DNA from: Apoda limacodes
Lineage: Eukaryota; Arthropoda; Insecta; Lepidoptera; Limacodidae
Reading direction: 5' to 3'
Length of the DNA stretch: 64,000 nt
NCBI GenBank assembly: GCA_946406115.1
Contig: OX291551.1
Span: 930,001 to 994,000 of the forward strand
This document shows positions 11,753-22,829 of the stretch, piece by piece; the first letter of the stretch is position 1, and each line of letters starts with the position of its first letter. Below the pieces are notes generated by a model. The model had not been told where the DNA came from and made no database searches. It saw only the letters and a program-made list of their open reading frames with translations. The position numbers and the translations under genes were made by a program.

Positions 11753-12634
11753 TAAAAAAGTAATATTCTTACTTGAGCTTCACATGGTCCACCTTATTGA
11801 TAGGGAAAACTGTTATAAAAATAGCAATATTATACAATATTTTAATATAGTTTTCATTTAACTTCATATGTACATAAAATTGATTGTTTTGTTTGTTCTA
11901 AGCTATGTTTGTAACAATGTACTCTGTGGTGATTAATATTCTCTTTGATTGGAGCGTTTAGTCTATCCTTGCTTGAGAGGCTAAGGACTATGCCATACAG
12001 CCTGGTCTTCAAATTAGTAATTACCTTAAACCTTATCTATTTTTCTGTTGTTTAATATTAAATAATCATAGTTGTAGATATTTTAAATTTATGTCTATAT
12101 TATATGTATCTTTATATATGCAAATGTTCATCGTATTCTAAAGTAATGTAGATATTGTATATGTAAGAGGAAGTCAAGGATCGTGTATAGAAATAGGTAG
12201 ATAGTACTAGCATGCATCGGAATTAAGTCGGTGGCCTTAATTTGTGTAGAGAACGAAACTTCTTTCTCTTTTGTTATGGTAGTTAAGAATACTTTAGAGA
12301 TAGTAATTAGACAAAGGAATAGATTTTTTATTTTATTTTATTTTTCTCTGTATAATGTTCTGTGGTATAGGATATGTTTATTTAACCAATTCATCGAGCA
12401 TGTATCTTTTTTGGAGATCTGACGGCGAATAAAGGGCTCCACTGAAAATCAGTGTTGTGGCTTTGGCCGCAGCTTATGCTGAGTGGATACCTTATTTGGC
12501 ATTATGCAACACAAAAAACTTGTAGTTGCTATCCTTTTTTTTTGTATTTTTGAATGTTTTGTTGTACCTATAATGTGTTGCTTATTTGCTAAATAAAAGT
12601 ATTTTCTTTCTTTTCTTTTCTTTTCTTAAAAAAG
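11753..12634 (+). mobile_element. family D LINE 3' UTR copy with 8-bp TSD (right arm)
   Basis: A 5'-truncated copy consisting only of the 3' UTR (11761-12626), ending in TTTCTTTCTTTTCTTTTC and flanked by the 8-bp direct repeat TAAAAAAG at 11753-11760 and 12627-12634. It sits head-to-head with the longer copy at 10450-11690, separated by 446 bp. The flanking duplication shows it is a separate insertion, not a twin-priming inversion. Identity of the arms looks very high by eye, with a handful of differences. Confidence 0.85.
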
Positions 12635-13229
12635 TAGGATGACAGTCGAGTGAATAATGAAGAAAAATACAGATAGATGTCTGTTGTCCAGGAAGGAAAC
12701 ATATAAAAGTTATGTATAGAATAAAATAGTTAGATTAATAGTATAACATTGTGAACGTTGTAGCGAAGTAGAAGGGCTGAATAAACAATAATTTACACTC
12801 CTAATAATGTTTGATTCCCACATCCTGACAAGATTCACGAATCTTACTGCGATAAGATTAGCGCAGCGGTACGCCCCCAGCACCTCTTAGCAAACAAAGA
12901 CACCCAGCTTAGTAACGGAAGTTACAGAACCATGACCGCAGAGATACACGGCTTCTCTACCTTGTCCGCGTTACCCTGCCTTTAGAGGTTATCGACTTGA
13001 TTTGTATAATCGACTTTTATATTTTTCATCTCTATCTTACTTTTTCTCGAGATTATATAGTCGACTAAGGGCTTGCTTACGGTTGTCTGGGATTTTGTCG
13101 TCGTCCGAACGCCATAACAAACCTACCTCGTACCGATTTTCAGTAGGTATCTTTGCGCACGTAGAATATAACAACTTTAGCGCTCTGCACTCGGTGTCCT
13201 TTGCCGGCGAGTGCGGCTCAATACCTAAC
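12635..13229. other. no gene seen
   Basis: Contains GCTGAATAAACAATAATT near 12777 that could be a polyadenylation signal of a lost element. Short open frames on both strands at 13002-13256 and 13037-13249 are mutual shadows with no domain. Confidence 0.35.
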
Positions 13230-13331
13230 GATTCTATGCTAAAGCTCACGTATTAACGCTAACGATTCTATGCTAAAGCTCACGTATTAACGCTAACGAT
13301 TCTATGCTAAAGCTCACGTATTAACGCTAAC
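13230..13331. repeat. 34-bp tandem repeat, 3 copies
   Basis: Three identical copies of a 34-bp unit beginning GATTCTATGCTAAAGCTCAC at 13230, 13264 and 13298. Confidence 0.95.
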
Positions 13332-14029
13332 GCTGGCTCTTCGCTATTTACTGGACGTAAGTGGTTGACGTTGGCTATATACCTACGCGGGTGTGAGTCC
13401 TGACAGTGCAACACCCAATCTAATTTAGTTAAAGAAGCTACGGGTTGCGTTTTGAGACTGACACGTAACTCTCTGAACACTGTTAAATGCCAGTTATCTT
13501 GGCTTAATAACGGTCGGTCTCGCAAGCTCGTAACATAACTCGTCTTCTATCTCCAACAAGTGCTCGCATTGCCTAACTAGCTCTTTATCTACGCTCTGAT
13601 GTTCAACTTGACCTGAGTAGGCTCGTGGTCGGTTTCCTATTTGACTTAATCATCGTCCCTGGCTACCTCGTACGCGAACATAGCGCTACATTAGCCGCTT
13701 ATGCCGTTTAAAAACTGCGGCAGTAAAATTAATTCTGGCGCGCCTGTGTGCGTCATTTTGTATTCAAACCATTTATATTTTAAAGGTATTGCGGTTGATT
13801 TAAAGCGCTTATTGACGCGACGGTGTTTGATACCTTGCTTGCATACAAAGATATATTTTTACCGTCTTCTGACATGCGCGGAATTTTTTTGATCGACTCT
13901 AATTTAGACAAAATCATAATTTCTCGCCTACCGTAACGGCGTTCTAATTAATCCATTATTGCGCGCGGGTCTACACTATGGCGCACGGGTCTACACTATT
14001 GCGCACGGGTCTACACTAGCCTATCACAT
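13332..14029. other. no gene; short GGTCTACACTA repeats
   Basis: No recognisable coding sequence. At about 13967-14020 the motif GCGCACGGGTCTACACTA is repeated three times with ~19-20-bp spacing. Confidence 0.45.
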
Positions 14030-14258
14030 CACAATTCTCCAGGATTCAGATTTCGATGACTCAAACGGCCAGTGAAAAAGCAGCGACATTTGCGACTTAC
14101 CTGGCTAGCATCTTTATGCCCAGTGAAGAACATTCAGAGCAGTATGAACTAGAGTTAAATGATATCCTAAAACGGGACTTCCAAATGTGTTTGCCCATAA
14201 AACCAACATCACCCAAAGAAATAGCAGCAAATCTCAGATCCCTAGATACGAAAAAAGC

Positions 14259-15270
14259 CCCTTTTTTATATACCACTAAGGTGGCAAACAAGCACACGGT
14301 CTGTCTGATGGTAAGCGGTTACAGTGGCCTATGGACGCTTGCAACACCAGAAGTATCACGCGTTGCCGACCCTTCTTCCAATTACCCTTTTCTTGAAGAA
14401 CCCCATACTGGAGTCCTTAGAGAAAACCTTGGCAGGGAACTCATTCCACAACCCAAACGTTTGCGGGAGGAACTTTCTCTGAAACCGCACTGTACGACCG
14501 ACCGACCATTTCAGTTCTAAAGTGTGAGAATGAATTCCCTGCCGATGGCGAGCGGTGCGATGGTAGAAAGTAGCGGTGGGCATCAATTCGAACACTGCCT
14601 CAGAACACATCCCATTGTACAAGCGGTAGAAGACACACAGGGAGGCAAAGTATCTCCTCAGACTTAAGGGCTCGATACCGCAAGTGAGTTTGGGATCGTC
14701 GACAATTCGTTGAACCGAGTCAAAAGGGCCAAGCTGGTATCCGGGTGCACCTGCCCAGAGATGGCAGCAGTACTCCATATGGGGCCGAACTTGCGACTTG
14801 TAAAGCAGCAACCTCTGCCCCAACGTGAAGTACTGCCTCGCTCTGCTGTGTACACCTAGTCTTTTCGACGCCAGCTTCACCTTATCTTGTAAATGATCTC
14901 GGAACTGAACATCGCTGGTGATGTCAACACAAAGGATCCCAATGCTCTTGGAGATGGAGAGGGATGTGTTCTGGAATTGTGGACTACAGTGAATGGGGTT
15001 TTCTTAGCGGTGAACGCGCAGACTTGTGTCTTTGTAGGGTCGAATCGGACCAAGTTTACCCGTCCCCAGAGACCTTGGACAGTGTGGTCTCGATTTGAGA
15101 CACAAGTTCTCCGCGGTATTCCTTTACAACGGAACGAGGGATGTTGTACGGAACGTTACGACCCGTGTAATAAGCGTCTCCAGTACTGTCATCTGCATAG
15201 CAAAGCATGTTGTTGATGTCCAACATTTCATTGATATGCAGTAGAAAGAGCGTAGGAGACAGCACAGAGC
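14259..15270 (-). mobile_element. family A copy inserted antisense into jockey
   Basis: Family A 3' portion in minus orientation. Its 3' end (T-rich remnant, then CCACTAAGGTGGCAAACAAG) starts right after the jockey codons for KKAP, and its 5'-truncated end (AGGCTCTGTGCTGTCTCC on minus) meets the jockey codons for GFDLIT. Open frames on minus include 14356-14880 (RT C-terminal region, KLGVHSRARQYFTLGQRLLL and SQVRPHMEYCCHLWAGAP) and 15056-15325 (palm with CYADDSTGDAYYTGR). The RT active-site box YADD is intact although the frame is broken. No target-site duplication longer than about 3 bp is seen, which suits CR1-type insertion. Confidence 0.9.
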
Positions 15271-16233
15271 CTGGCTTTGACCTGATCACACCCAAAATCC
15301 TGAAGAAGGTACCAAGATAAACCATACCATTTTTGACGATTCTATATAATGCTATACTCAGACTGTCTTATGTCCCAGCACTATGGTAGATTTCTCAAAT
15401 AATATTGATTCTCAAATCTGGCAAAGCAGCAAACAAAGCATCCTTCTATAGGCTTATAAGTCTTCCACCGGTACTATCCAAACTATGGGTAAAAAACCTC
15501 GCATAGACTCACAGCCCCAATTTGACTTTTGGAAATTACACTCAACAGTCAAACGAGTTCACCGTGTCTACCACACCACTTAATCGTCTTAGTTTTGAAA
15601 GAATGGAATACACCGCAGCAGCTTTCCTGGATGTACAACAGGCCTTCGACCGTGTCTGGAACAAAGGCTTGTGTAAAATTAAAGAAAGGCTTCCCCACTC
15701 AATGTTTCCAATTATTGAACCTTACCTCTCAAACAGACTATTTATAGTTAAGTATCTCGCAGGGATCTGTTCTGGGACCCATCCTATATAAAATCTTCAC
15801 GTCTGACCTCCCCACCACACCAGGAGTAACCGTGGCGACATATGCGGCCGACGTTGACTACCTAGCCGGTGACAAAGATCCTGTAATTACCAGTCTCAAG
15901 ATTCAATCAGTGCTGGACTAAATGGATACATGACATACTCAAAAATCCCTAGACATCTCTAAAAAAAAGGCATTTGACCTGCAGTTAAACTTGGAAACGA
16001 CGTCCTTCCATACACAGACGGCATCAAATTCCTCGGCTTTCAGCTGGACAAAAAACTTTATTGGAAAACACATATAAAGCAAAAACGCGACCAGTTAAAG
16101 CAAAAACATTAGATACTGGCTGTAGGATACAGGGTTTAGAAATATGGCATCCAACTCTGGGGAGAAGCCAGCAATAGTAACATAATGTGCCTCCAAAGAG
16201 CTTAAAATGCAATGCTTAGAAACATAGTTAATG

Positions 16234-16401
16234 AATAGAATAGAATAGAATAGAATAAAATTTATTTGAGTCACAAAACAACACCTTATTAACAAAATGC
16301 GAACACATAATATAAAACTAGTATACCTTAGTGTTGCAGTGTGACGTCAAATCGGTTTCCGCTCAGCATATGCTGTGAGAAATCACAGCGCTGGTTTTCA
16401 C
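16234..16401 (-). mobile_element. 168-bp SINE-like insertion with 5-bp TSD
   Basis: Splits the jockey frame between the codons NIV and ALWF. It is bounded by TAATG at 16229-16233 and 16402-16406. On the minus strand it ends in GTGACTCAAATAAATTTTAT then (TCTAT)n, and its 5' part contains AGCATATGCTGAGCGGAAAC, which resembles the 3' UTR of family D (TTATGCTGAGTGGATACC). Confidence 0.8.
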
Positions 16402-16639
16402 TAATGCACTATGGTTCACACGTAACACAGAAATTGACGAACACCTTAACCGTTCCACCATTTCAGAAGAGATCAAGAGATTCAGAATAGCAAGAAAATC
16501 TATAAGCACCGATTAGTCAGTCATCCAAACCCACTAGCTGCAAGATTACTAGACAAAACGGATTCACTCTACCGGCTTAAAAGAAGCAATGTGATATAAA
16601 AAGGAATCAGTGGCGCTGGTCCTGCATCTTTAATTAAAA

Positions 16640-16735
16640 AAATAGTATTTCATAACTTTGACAATTCAAAAGTGTTTGAAAAATCCTAATTTAAATAAAT
16701 AAATTTTGACTTTGACTCTGACTAACGTAAATTTG
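16640..16735 (+). repeat. family C 3' tail
   Basis: Matches the 3' end of the family C copy at 28505-28589 (ATAGTATTTCATAACTTTGA) and ends in TTTGACTTTGACTCTGAC. It directly follows the end of the jockey remnant. Confidence 0.75.
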
Positions 16736-16814
16736 TTGCTCGCAACCCAATTGATAATAGTCCAAGGAGGACTGATGGCAATTTAAATTAAGAAAAAAAA
16801 ATAGATTAATAGGT

Positions 16815-17150
16815 TTTGGATTTCTTGTTCTGTTTTTCCGTCAAAAAGTACTTCTGTGTCATCAGGATATTATTATGTTATTATTTTTACGTTATCAGGG
16901 TTTAGATCAATTATATATCGGATGGTTTCGCATTTTTTTCTATTTGCAAGGTAATCTGTTAGTAAAATAACGGAAAGCCTCTGATACCTATTCCTTCTAG
17001 TTTTCATTTTAGAATTGAAGTAGAAATCGTGTCGAAAGCTTTTCAAGGTCTAGGAGATGCACATCCCTCACTTATCGATATTGGTAACTACAAACTGGGT
17101 TAAATATGCGACAGCATTCTCTGTAGATTTTGCAGATCGAAACCCCTAGA
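16815..17150 (-). pseudogene. non-LTR reverse transcriptase fragment
   Basis: On the minus strand, with frame changes, the run GFRSAKSTENAVAYLTQFV (about 17085-17145) is followed by KAFDTISTSIL, KLEGIGIRG, DYLANRKKCETI and then YPDDTEVLFDGKTEQE near 16840. These are RT palm motifs 2 to 5 of a LINE; the catalytic box is YPDD instead of YADD. Several stops interrupt it. The family differs from A, C and E in sequence. Confidence 0.75.
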
Positions 17151-17200
17151 TAAAATATTAAAATTGACTAATTGTATATTTATCAAATGCTCTTTATTTT

Positions 17201-17376
17201 AAACCGACTTCAAAAAAAGAAGGAGGTGCTATGTTGGAAGGGTTTATTTTTATTATGTATGTCAACCGATTTCTCCGTCGATTGTGAACATATTTCAAAA
17301 TTGTTTTTTATTCGAAAGAGTATGCACCTTAGGTGGTCCCATATTAATGAAGTGGATTTTATACTCAAACTTTAAG
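17201..17376. mobile_element. partial ACCGACTTCAAAA MITE
   Basis: Begins AAACCGACTTCAAAAAAAG and includes TGGTCCCATATTAATGAAGT, the reverse complement of sequence at about 5797-5816 in the full-length MITE. Opposite orientation to that copy, with one end missing. Confidence 0.75.
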
Positions 17377-17904
17377 AGTAAGTGAAAAAATTATAATTAT
17401 AATAATATAATGTTAATTTTGTGTTTATACAAAGACCTAAATAATTCGGTAATAAATAAATATATAAATATATATATATATAGATAACGTGCTGACAGTT
17501 TTTACTGCGCTCTAATTCGTAAAATGGATATTCCGTTATCATGTTAAATAATATATTTGTTATCATTTCGCCATTATGAAAAATCTATATTGTTCAAGCG
17601 CATTCTATAAGACTATTGTAAAAACCTTTAACTTTATATCAATTTTAGGCTAAATCACTGTAAAAACGTTTGTCTTATGTCAGTTTTTGGCTACATAAAC
17701 ACCATGTTAAAATAAAATTTGGGTTCCCCGCAATTTTACATTAAACCTTCCATCTGATACTATCAGTGTATGGTCAAACAACAATATAGAGCTTTAGGTA
17801 ATAAATTCTTAACTTAGAAAGTAGCCATTACTTACTTAATGAATACCTTACTATATGATTACTTTATGAGAACTTTTCTTACAATTTTTTTAATGACGTA
17901 GTAT
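17377..17904. other. AT-rich with TA microsatellite
   Basis: No gene. Contains an (AT)n run at about 17460-17483 and a repeated short motif (AAACGTTTG / TCAGTTTTTGGC) around 17620-17700. Confidence 0.45.
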
Positions 17905-18028
17905 ATTATGTAATGGTATCCTTAGTCTTACAAATATTATGTAACGGTAACCGTAGTCTTACAAATATTATGTAATGGTCACCGTAGTCTTACAAATATT
18001 ATGTAATGGTAACCGTAGTCTTACAAAT
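17905..18028. repeat. 31-bp minisatellite, 4 copies
   Basis: Unit ATTATGTAATGGTAACCGTA + GTCTTACAAAT repeated four times with few substitutions. Confidence 0.95.
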
Positions 18029-18312
18029 GTATTTCTAAAATACTAATAAAACCAAATAAGCTTATAATTGTCTTTTACAGTTTATTTAAATGAAATCAAC
18101 TCAAATCGTCTTTATTTGCTAAAGACTATGGTGGTACATTGTAGTAGGTGTTAAATAATATAAATATCTCATAATCTGCTTAACAAAACATGCAATGTCT
18201 TAAATAATAAAAGACCAAACTAAATTAAACATATAAATTCAGAATAAATTAAAAACTGGAACTTACTTAAAATATCAATGTCAAGCTTTGTTTGACAATA
18301 AAGAGTTAGTAA
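18029..18312. other. AT-rich flank of the BEL/Pao element
   Basis: No gene. CAAATCGTCTTTATTTGCTA near 18105 reads on minus like a retroposon 3' end. No target-site duplication matching the other side of the LTR element was found. Confidence 0.35.
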
Positions 18313-18467
18313 AGTAAAGACGGCGTCGGGAAGGTAAATGATAAGTCAACGACCGCTCTAATTATTGGTGTTTAATACACTAGCCTTGCATAACTAATAC
18401 AGTGATTATACACAACAATATTTACATGTCAGCATAAGTATAATGTAATTGTGCGGTTGCCCGTACA
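18313..18467 (-). repeat. 3' LTR of the BEL/Pao element
   Basis: On minus it begins TGTACGGGCAACCGCACAAT and ends CCGACGCCGTCTTTACT. A purine-rich GAGTGGGCAAGA immediately precedes it on minus, suitable as polypurine tract. Near-identical to 23881-24031. Confidence 0.85.
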
Positions 18468-18597
18468 TCTTGCCCACTCAAAAATAAGGAAATTAATAAA
18501 AGACTAGACAAAGATAAAAAGAGAAAAAAATTAATACAAATATCTTATTCCCATGCAGTGTGATGGTGGGATATATATATTTTTTTTAAATGTATTT

Positions 18598-19923
18598 CAC
18601 TCCATTTGAGCTGGCACGTTGAAATTGATAGTGCGGTGCGGCACAGTAGTTGAGGTGCCCTGGTCCGTGCCCCTAATGGTGTGAAGCTCGATAGCTAGGT
18701 CGTCGTTACCGGTCGGAGTTCTTTCCTTGAGCGCAAGTTGTTTTTTTCTTACGGACCTGTAAATTATAATTACAATTAATATTATAACTCCCAGTATAGT
18801 AGGCTGTAGTGGTGGATATCGTGGACATCGAGTTCTCTTGTCGATTCATTTTTTATTTGGTTGATCTGTGTCTGCATTTTTTTCCACAATGCTTGATGGT
18901 TCTCAACCATGGTTATGTCTTCAGTTGGTGTGCTAGTGTTTAAAAGAGTGTTTAACACAGACATTTTTGGCACATCTTGGCGTACAATTTTCCGGTGGAT
19001 CTGATTAAGGAAGTTGTAGTGTGCATAAATAGTAAATGCGTCTCCTTTGATACTGCAGTCTTGACCTATATAAATAAGGCCATTCCCTGACATTGACCTT
19101 ATCGCCATAACGTCGGCCGCGCAAAGAATGTGTACAGTGCATTTCTGACAGCACGTGATAGCCAGGTGTTGTGTTGATGTAACTTGACCCATCTGTCGGC
19201 GGCGCAGACTGATATCTCAGGTTTACAGGTCGTCGTGCTAATGGTTTCCTTGTTTACTAATTTATAGTTATTATATTGTTTACTAATTCACAGATAGAGT
19301 GGCTTATCTTCAAATTATAAATAGGTTTATCAAGTGAACACAACATTCTTTCCTTGTCGATGTGTATACAGCCTAGTAGGTCGGAATCTGACAGGAACAT
19401 CGCCATATCCGTTCTTAGGTTAAAAGCGATATATGGGAACGCTGGTGAGATTTGATACATGTTGTTCGCCTTGTTATGTGGAATGCTGATAATCTTGTCC
19501 AGCTGATACATTTGATTATTAACAAGAGGTATTTTATACGTGTTCTAATTGTAATATTACACTCTTATATTGACATTCTATGCTTGTGTTCGACAGGCCT
19601 TTCAAATGTGTAATGTAATTACGTAAATCTGATAGTCCATACCAGTACGATGACATATTATAAAAAATGATAAGTTTCCACTCATCCCTTATGTGCTGCA
19701 GGTTTCATATCTTGTCAAAATATAGATTCATATGCTCATCCAGTTGAGTGATGTTATAGTTTAAGCCATTACTTTGCACGACATTACTTTGCGCGTTTGG
19801 TATTAAAATTGTCACAAGGAGAAGGAGTGCCATAGATATAAATTTTGCTAGCCCACTTCTTTGTGGTTGACGTTCGTGTTTGATTACAAATTGATGAAGT
19901 CGTTTTGATGATTGGTGCTCCAA
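18598..19923 (-). pseudogene. envelope-like gene remnant of the BEL/Pao element
   Basis: Third-ORF remnant between pol and the 3' LTR. Open pieces on minus at 19705-19923, 19257-19511 and 18782-19192 are separated by stops and frame changes. The first piece includes a hydrophobic stretch followed by a likely cleavage region (signal peptide or internal segment); the third is cysteine-bearing. A further frame at about 18600-18790 encodes a hydrophobic helix followed by basic residues and a ~45-residue hydrophilic tail ending in a stop near 18598, which is the layout of a membrane anchor with cytoplasmic tail. This is the architecture of an insect retroelement envelope; the specific env type is not determined. 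Clearly non-functional: at least three breaks. Confidence 0.65.
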
Positions 19924-20054
19924 GTCACGTGACTTAGTCTGCGGTGTATATTCGACTCCATTGATCGGTAAAATAAAATTATTAGTAAATAAGTGTATTA
20001 GTTGGTCGCTTAATGACCTTGTTTCGACTTTTTAATGAAACGACTCTAACGAAA

Positions 20055-20504
20055 CCATCTCTTCCTGGATTAAGTTCTTGGACGCGGCCCATCGCCCATT
20101 ATCCAGGTGGCATATTATCTTCTTTAATGAATACTATGTCGTCAATCTCTAAGTTTTGAGTAGGTATCCTCCACTTGTATCTTGCCTGAAGTTGTTGCAA
20201 ATATTCTGCCGACCATTTTTGCCAAATTCTTTTGTTCGTGCCCTGGACAAGTTGCCATTGTGATGATAAATTGATGTTGTCTGGATCAGTCTGTGGCCTT
20301 GATAGTAAAGAATTTCCTACTAGAAAGTGTCTTGGTGTGAGGGATTCGTCGTCAGGATCTTCGGATAGTGAACATAGAGGCCTAGAGTTCATACATGCCT
20401 CAATTTGATACAGAAGCGTAGTAAACTCTTCGTATGTCAGCTTCTGCTCTCCTAAAATTCGTTTCAAATGATGTTTCATACTCTTCACTGCAGCCTCCCA
20501 TAAA
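20055..20504 (-). pseudogene. BEL/Pao integrase C-terminal region
   Basis: Minus-strand open frame 20099-20488 (129 codons) plus the upstream codons to 20504. It starts just after the integrase catalytic Glu region (LWEAAVKSMKHH) and includes CMNSRPL, LTPRHFLVG and the tail WSAEYLQQLQARYKW, landmarks of the domain that follows the integrase core in BEL/Pao pol (DUF5641-type). The frame stops near 20055-20098. The other half of the integrase is at 22849-23383, on the far side of the family A insertion. Confidence 0.9.
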
Positions 20505-22800
20505 AATTGTCATGCACACAACCCGATCCTTCTGGGCCAACTAATTGGCGTCGTGTGTGGCACTATAAGTCGGCAGACTGGGATGGATTGCGAGAATTTT
20601 ACGCATCGTACCCGTGGAGGCAGATCTGCTTTAACTCAGAAGATCATGACGTCTGCGCAGCCGCAGTCACTGAGACAATCCTTGCTGGCATGGAATGCTA
20701 TATTACTAACCCGCGAGTAGCTGCCGGCGTCTAAAAACGACCGTGGTTTAATAGGTCTTGCAGGAAAGCTAAAATTCTTAAGCAAAATGCTTGGACCACG
20801 GCTCGTGATAATAAGGATCCGAATATTTCTGAGTTAAAACGCAAATTAAATGCTGCCTCGAGGTTCAGTAAGAAAGCAACTGCCAGAGCAAAATTCCAAT
20901 TCATCGGCAAAATAGGTGGGCGACTTGCGAGCTATCCTTCTGGGAGTCTTGCTTTCTGGTCGCTTGCCATAGCTGCCGAAGAGAACTTTTGCCAGTCGTC
21001 GTTACCACCACTGCGAAAGACCGATGGTGACTTGGCCCATAGTGCTAAAGAGAAAGCCGATCTACTGGGCAGTCTCTTTGCCTCGAACTCGAACATGAAC
21101 GATGAAGAATACCTCCTACTATACCGTGGTGCGGTAAGACCATGCCGGAAATCTCCATAACGCAGCGGGAGGTCAGGCGGGCGTTGCGTTCTCTAGACGT
21201 TCATAAGTCGAGTGGGCCAGACGGTATACCAGCAGTGGTGCTTAAGCACTGTGCTCCTGAGTTATGTCCTGTACTCACGCGCCTATTCGCGCTTTCTTAC
21301 CACACTAGGCAATTTCCGTCTTCATGGAAGACTGCGAATGTGCACCCGGTGCCCAAAAAGGGCGATAGATCAGATCCATAGAATTACAGGCCTATCGCTA
21401 TTACCTCTCTCCTCTCTAAGGTGATGGAGCGTGTGATCAACACACAGCTTCTAAGATACCTAGAAGTACACGATCTGGTCAGTGACCGTCAATATGGCTT
21501 TCGCCACGGTCGCTCGACTGGTGACCTTCTAGTGTATCTCACACACCGATGGGCACTAGCCATTGAGAGTCAGGGGGAGGCATTGGCATATAGCCTGGAC
21601 ATAGCGAAGGCGTTCGATCGGGTCTGGCACCGGGGTCTTCTATCGAAGTTGCCATCTTACGGAGTGCCCGAGGGTTTGTGCAAATGAGTGGCTAGCTTTT
21701 TGTCCGGCAAACGCATACGAATCGTAGTCGACGGTAGTTGCTCTGATAGCATGGACATTAATGCTGGTGTCCCGCAAGGCTCTGTGCTGTCTCCTACGCT
21801 GTTTCTACTGCATATCAATGACATGTTGGACATCAACAACATGCATTGCTATGCAGATGACAGTACTGGAGACGCTTTTTACACGGGTCGTGCAAACATC
21901 CCTCGTTTCGTTGTGTAGGAAAATCGCGGAGAACTTGTTTCTCAAATCGAGACCACACTATCCAAGGTCTCTGACTGGGGACGGGTAAACTTGGTCCGAT
22001 TCAACCCTACAAAGACACAAGTGTGCGCGTTCACCGCTAAGAAAACTCCATTCACTGTAGTCCCACAATTCCAGAACACTCCCCTCTCCATCTCCAAGAG
22101 CATTGGGATTCTTGGTGTCGACATCTCCAGCGATGTTCAGTTCTGAGATCATTTACAAGATAAGGTGAAGCTGGCGCCAAAAAAATCTTGGTGTACTCAA
22201 CAGAGCGAAGCAGTACTTCACGTCGGGGCAAAGGTTGTTACTTTACAAGTCGCAAGTTTGGCCCCATATGGAGTACTGCTGCCATCTCTGGGCGGGTGCA
22301 CCAGCTTAGCCCTTTTGACTCGGTTCAACGACGGGCTGTGAGAATTGTCGAAGATTCCAAACTCACTTGCGGTATCGAGCCCTTGAGTCTGTGGAGAGAC
22401 TTTGCCTCACTGTGTGTGTTCTACCGCTTGTACAATGGGTTGTGGTCTGAGGAATTGTTCGAAATGATGCCCACGGCTACTTTCTACCATCGCACCGCTC
22501 GCCATCGGCAGGGAATTCATTCTCACACTTTAGAACCTAAATGGTCGCGTACAGTGCGGTTTCAGAGAAACTTCCTCCCGCGAACGCTTAAGTTGTGGAA
22601 TGAGCTCCCTGCCAAGGTTTTCTGCAAGGACTACAATATGGAGTTCTTCAAGAAAGAAGTTATTAGATTTCTGAAGGGTCGGCAACGCGCAAGTGATACC
22701 CCTGGTGTTGCAAGCGTCCATAGGCTACGGTGACCGCTTACCATCAGGCAGACCGTAAGCTTGTTTGCCACCTTAGTGATATAAAAAAAAGAAAAAAAAA
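20505..22800 (+). mobile_element. family A element inserted in the integrase gene
   Basis: A 5'-truncated family A LINE in the direction opposite to the BEL/Pao element. ORF2 pieces in order: linker WHYKSADWDGLREFYASYPW (20507-20734, stop), continuation to about 21130, RT fingers/palm 21142-21381 (SSGPDGIPAVVLKHC, VPKKGDRSDP then TAG), 21421-21687 (GFRHGRSTGDLLVYL, DIAKAFDRVWHRG, then TGA), 21688-21918 (GVPQGSVLSPTLFLLHINDM; active site YADD at 21850-21861) and C-terminal region 22188-22733. At least five stops or frameshifts. The 3' end is TTGTTTGCCACCTTAGTGAT followed by an A-rich tail to about 22800. It splits the integrase between the codons for AGG and LWEAA. A-rich flanks prevent an exact TSD call. 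Confidence 0.9.
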
Positions 22801-22829
22801 ACCTCCTGCACTGGGCCATCCAGGTGCAT

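Larger units (their letters stand above)
14030..16600 (+). pseudogene. family E (jockey) ORF2, interrupted by three insertions
   Basis: A jockey-type LINE ORF2 in the plus direction, in three blocks. 14056-14258 encodes the linker before RT (ASEKAATFATYLASIFMP ... RSLDTKKAP). It resumes at 15271 with GFDLITPKIL, then the RT palm with FLTILYNAILRLSYVPALW (about 15342), AAFLDVQQAFDRVW (about 15610), a SQGSVLGPIL motif (about 15755) and a damaged YAAD active-site box (about 15840, normally FADD/YADD). The C-terminal part is at 15960-16233 and 16407-16600. Frameshifts occur near 15400, 15750, 15920 and 16500, and stops at 15319 and elsewhere. The interruptions at 14259-15270 and 16234-16401 can be removed conceptually without losing codons, so they are clean insertions. 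The element lacks ORF1 and endonuclease. Confidence 0.85.

Noticed and set aside
10450..12634. Twin-priming inversion or foldback DNA transposon
   Set aside because: The arms have the same content, one has its own 8-bp TSD and LINE tail, and the spacer belongs to the longer copy, so two LINE insertions explain it better.
18782..19192. Host membrane protein gene
   Set aside because: Position between pol remnant and 3' LTR on the same strand, with several frame breaks, fits a retroelement third ORF.
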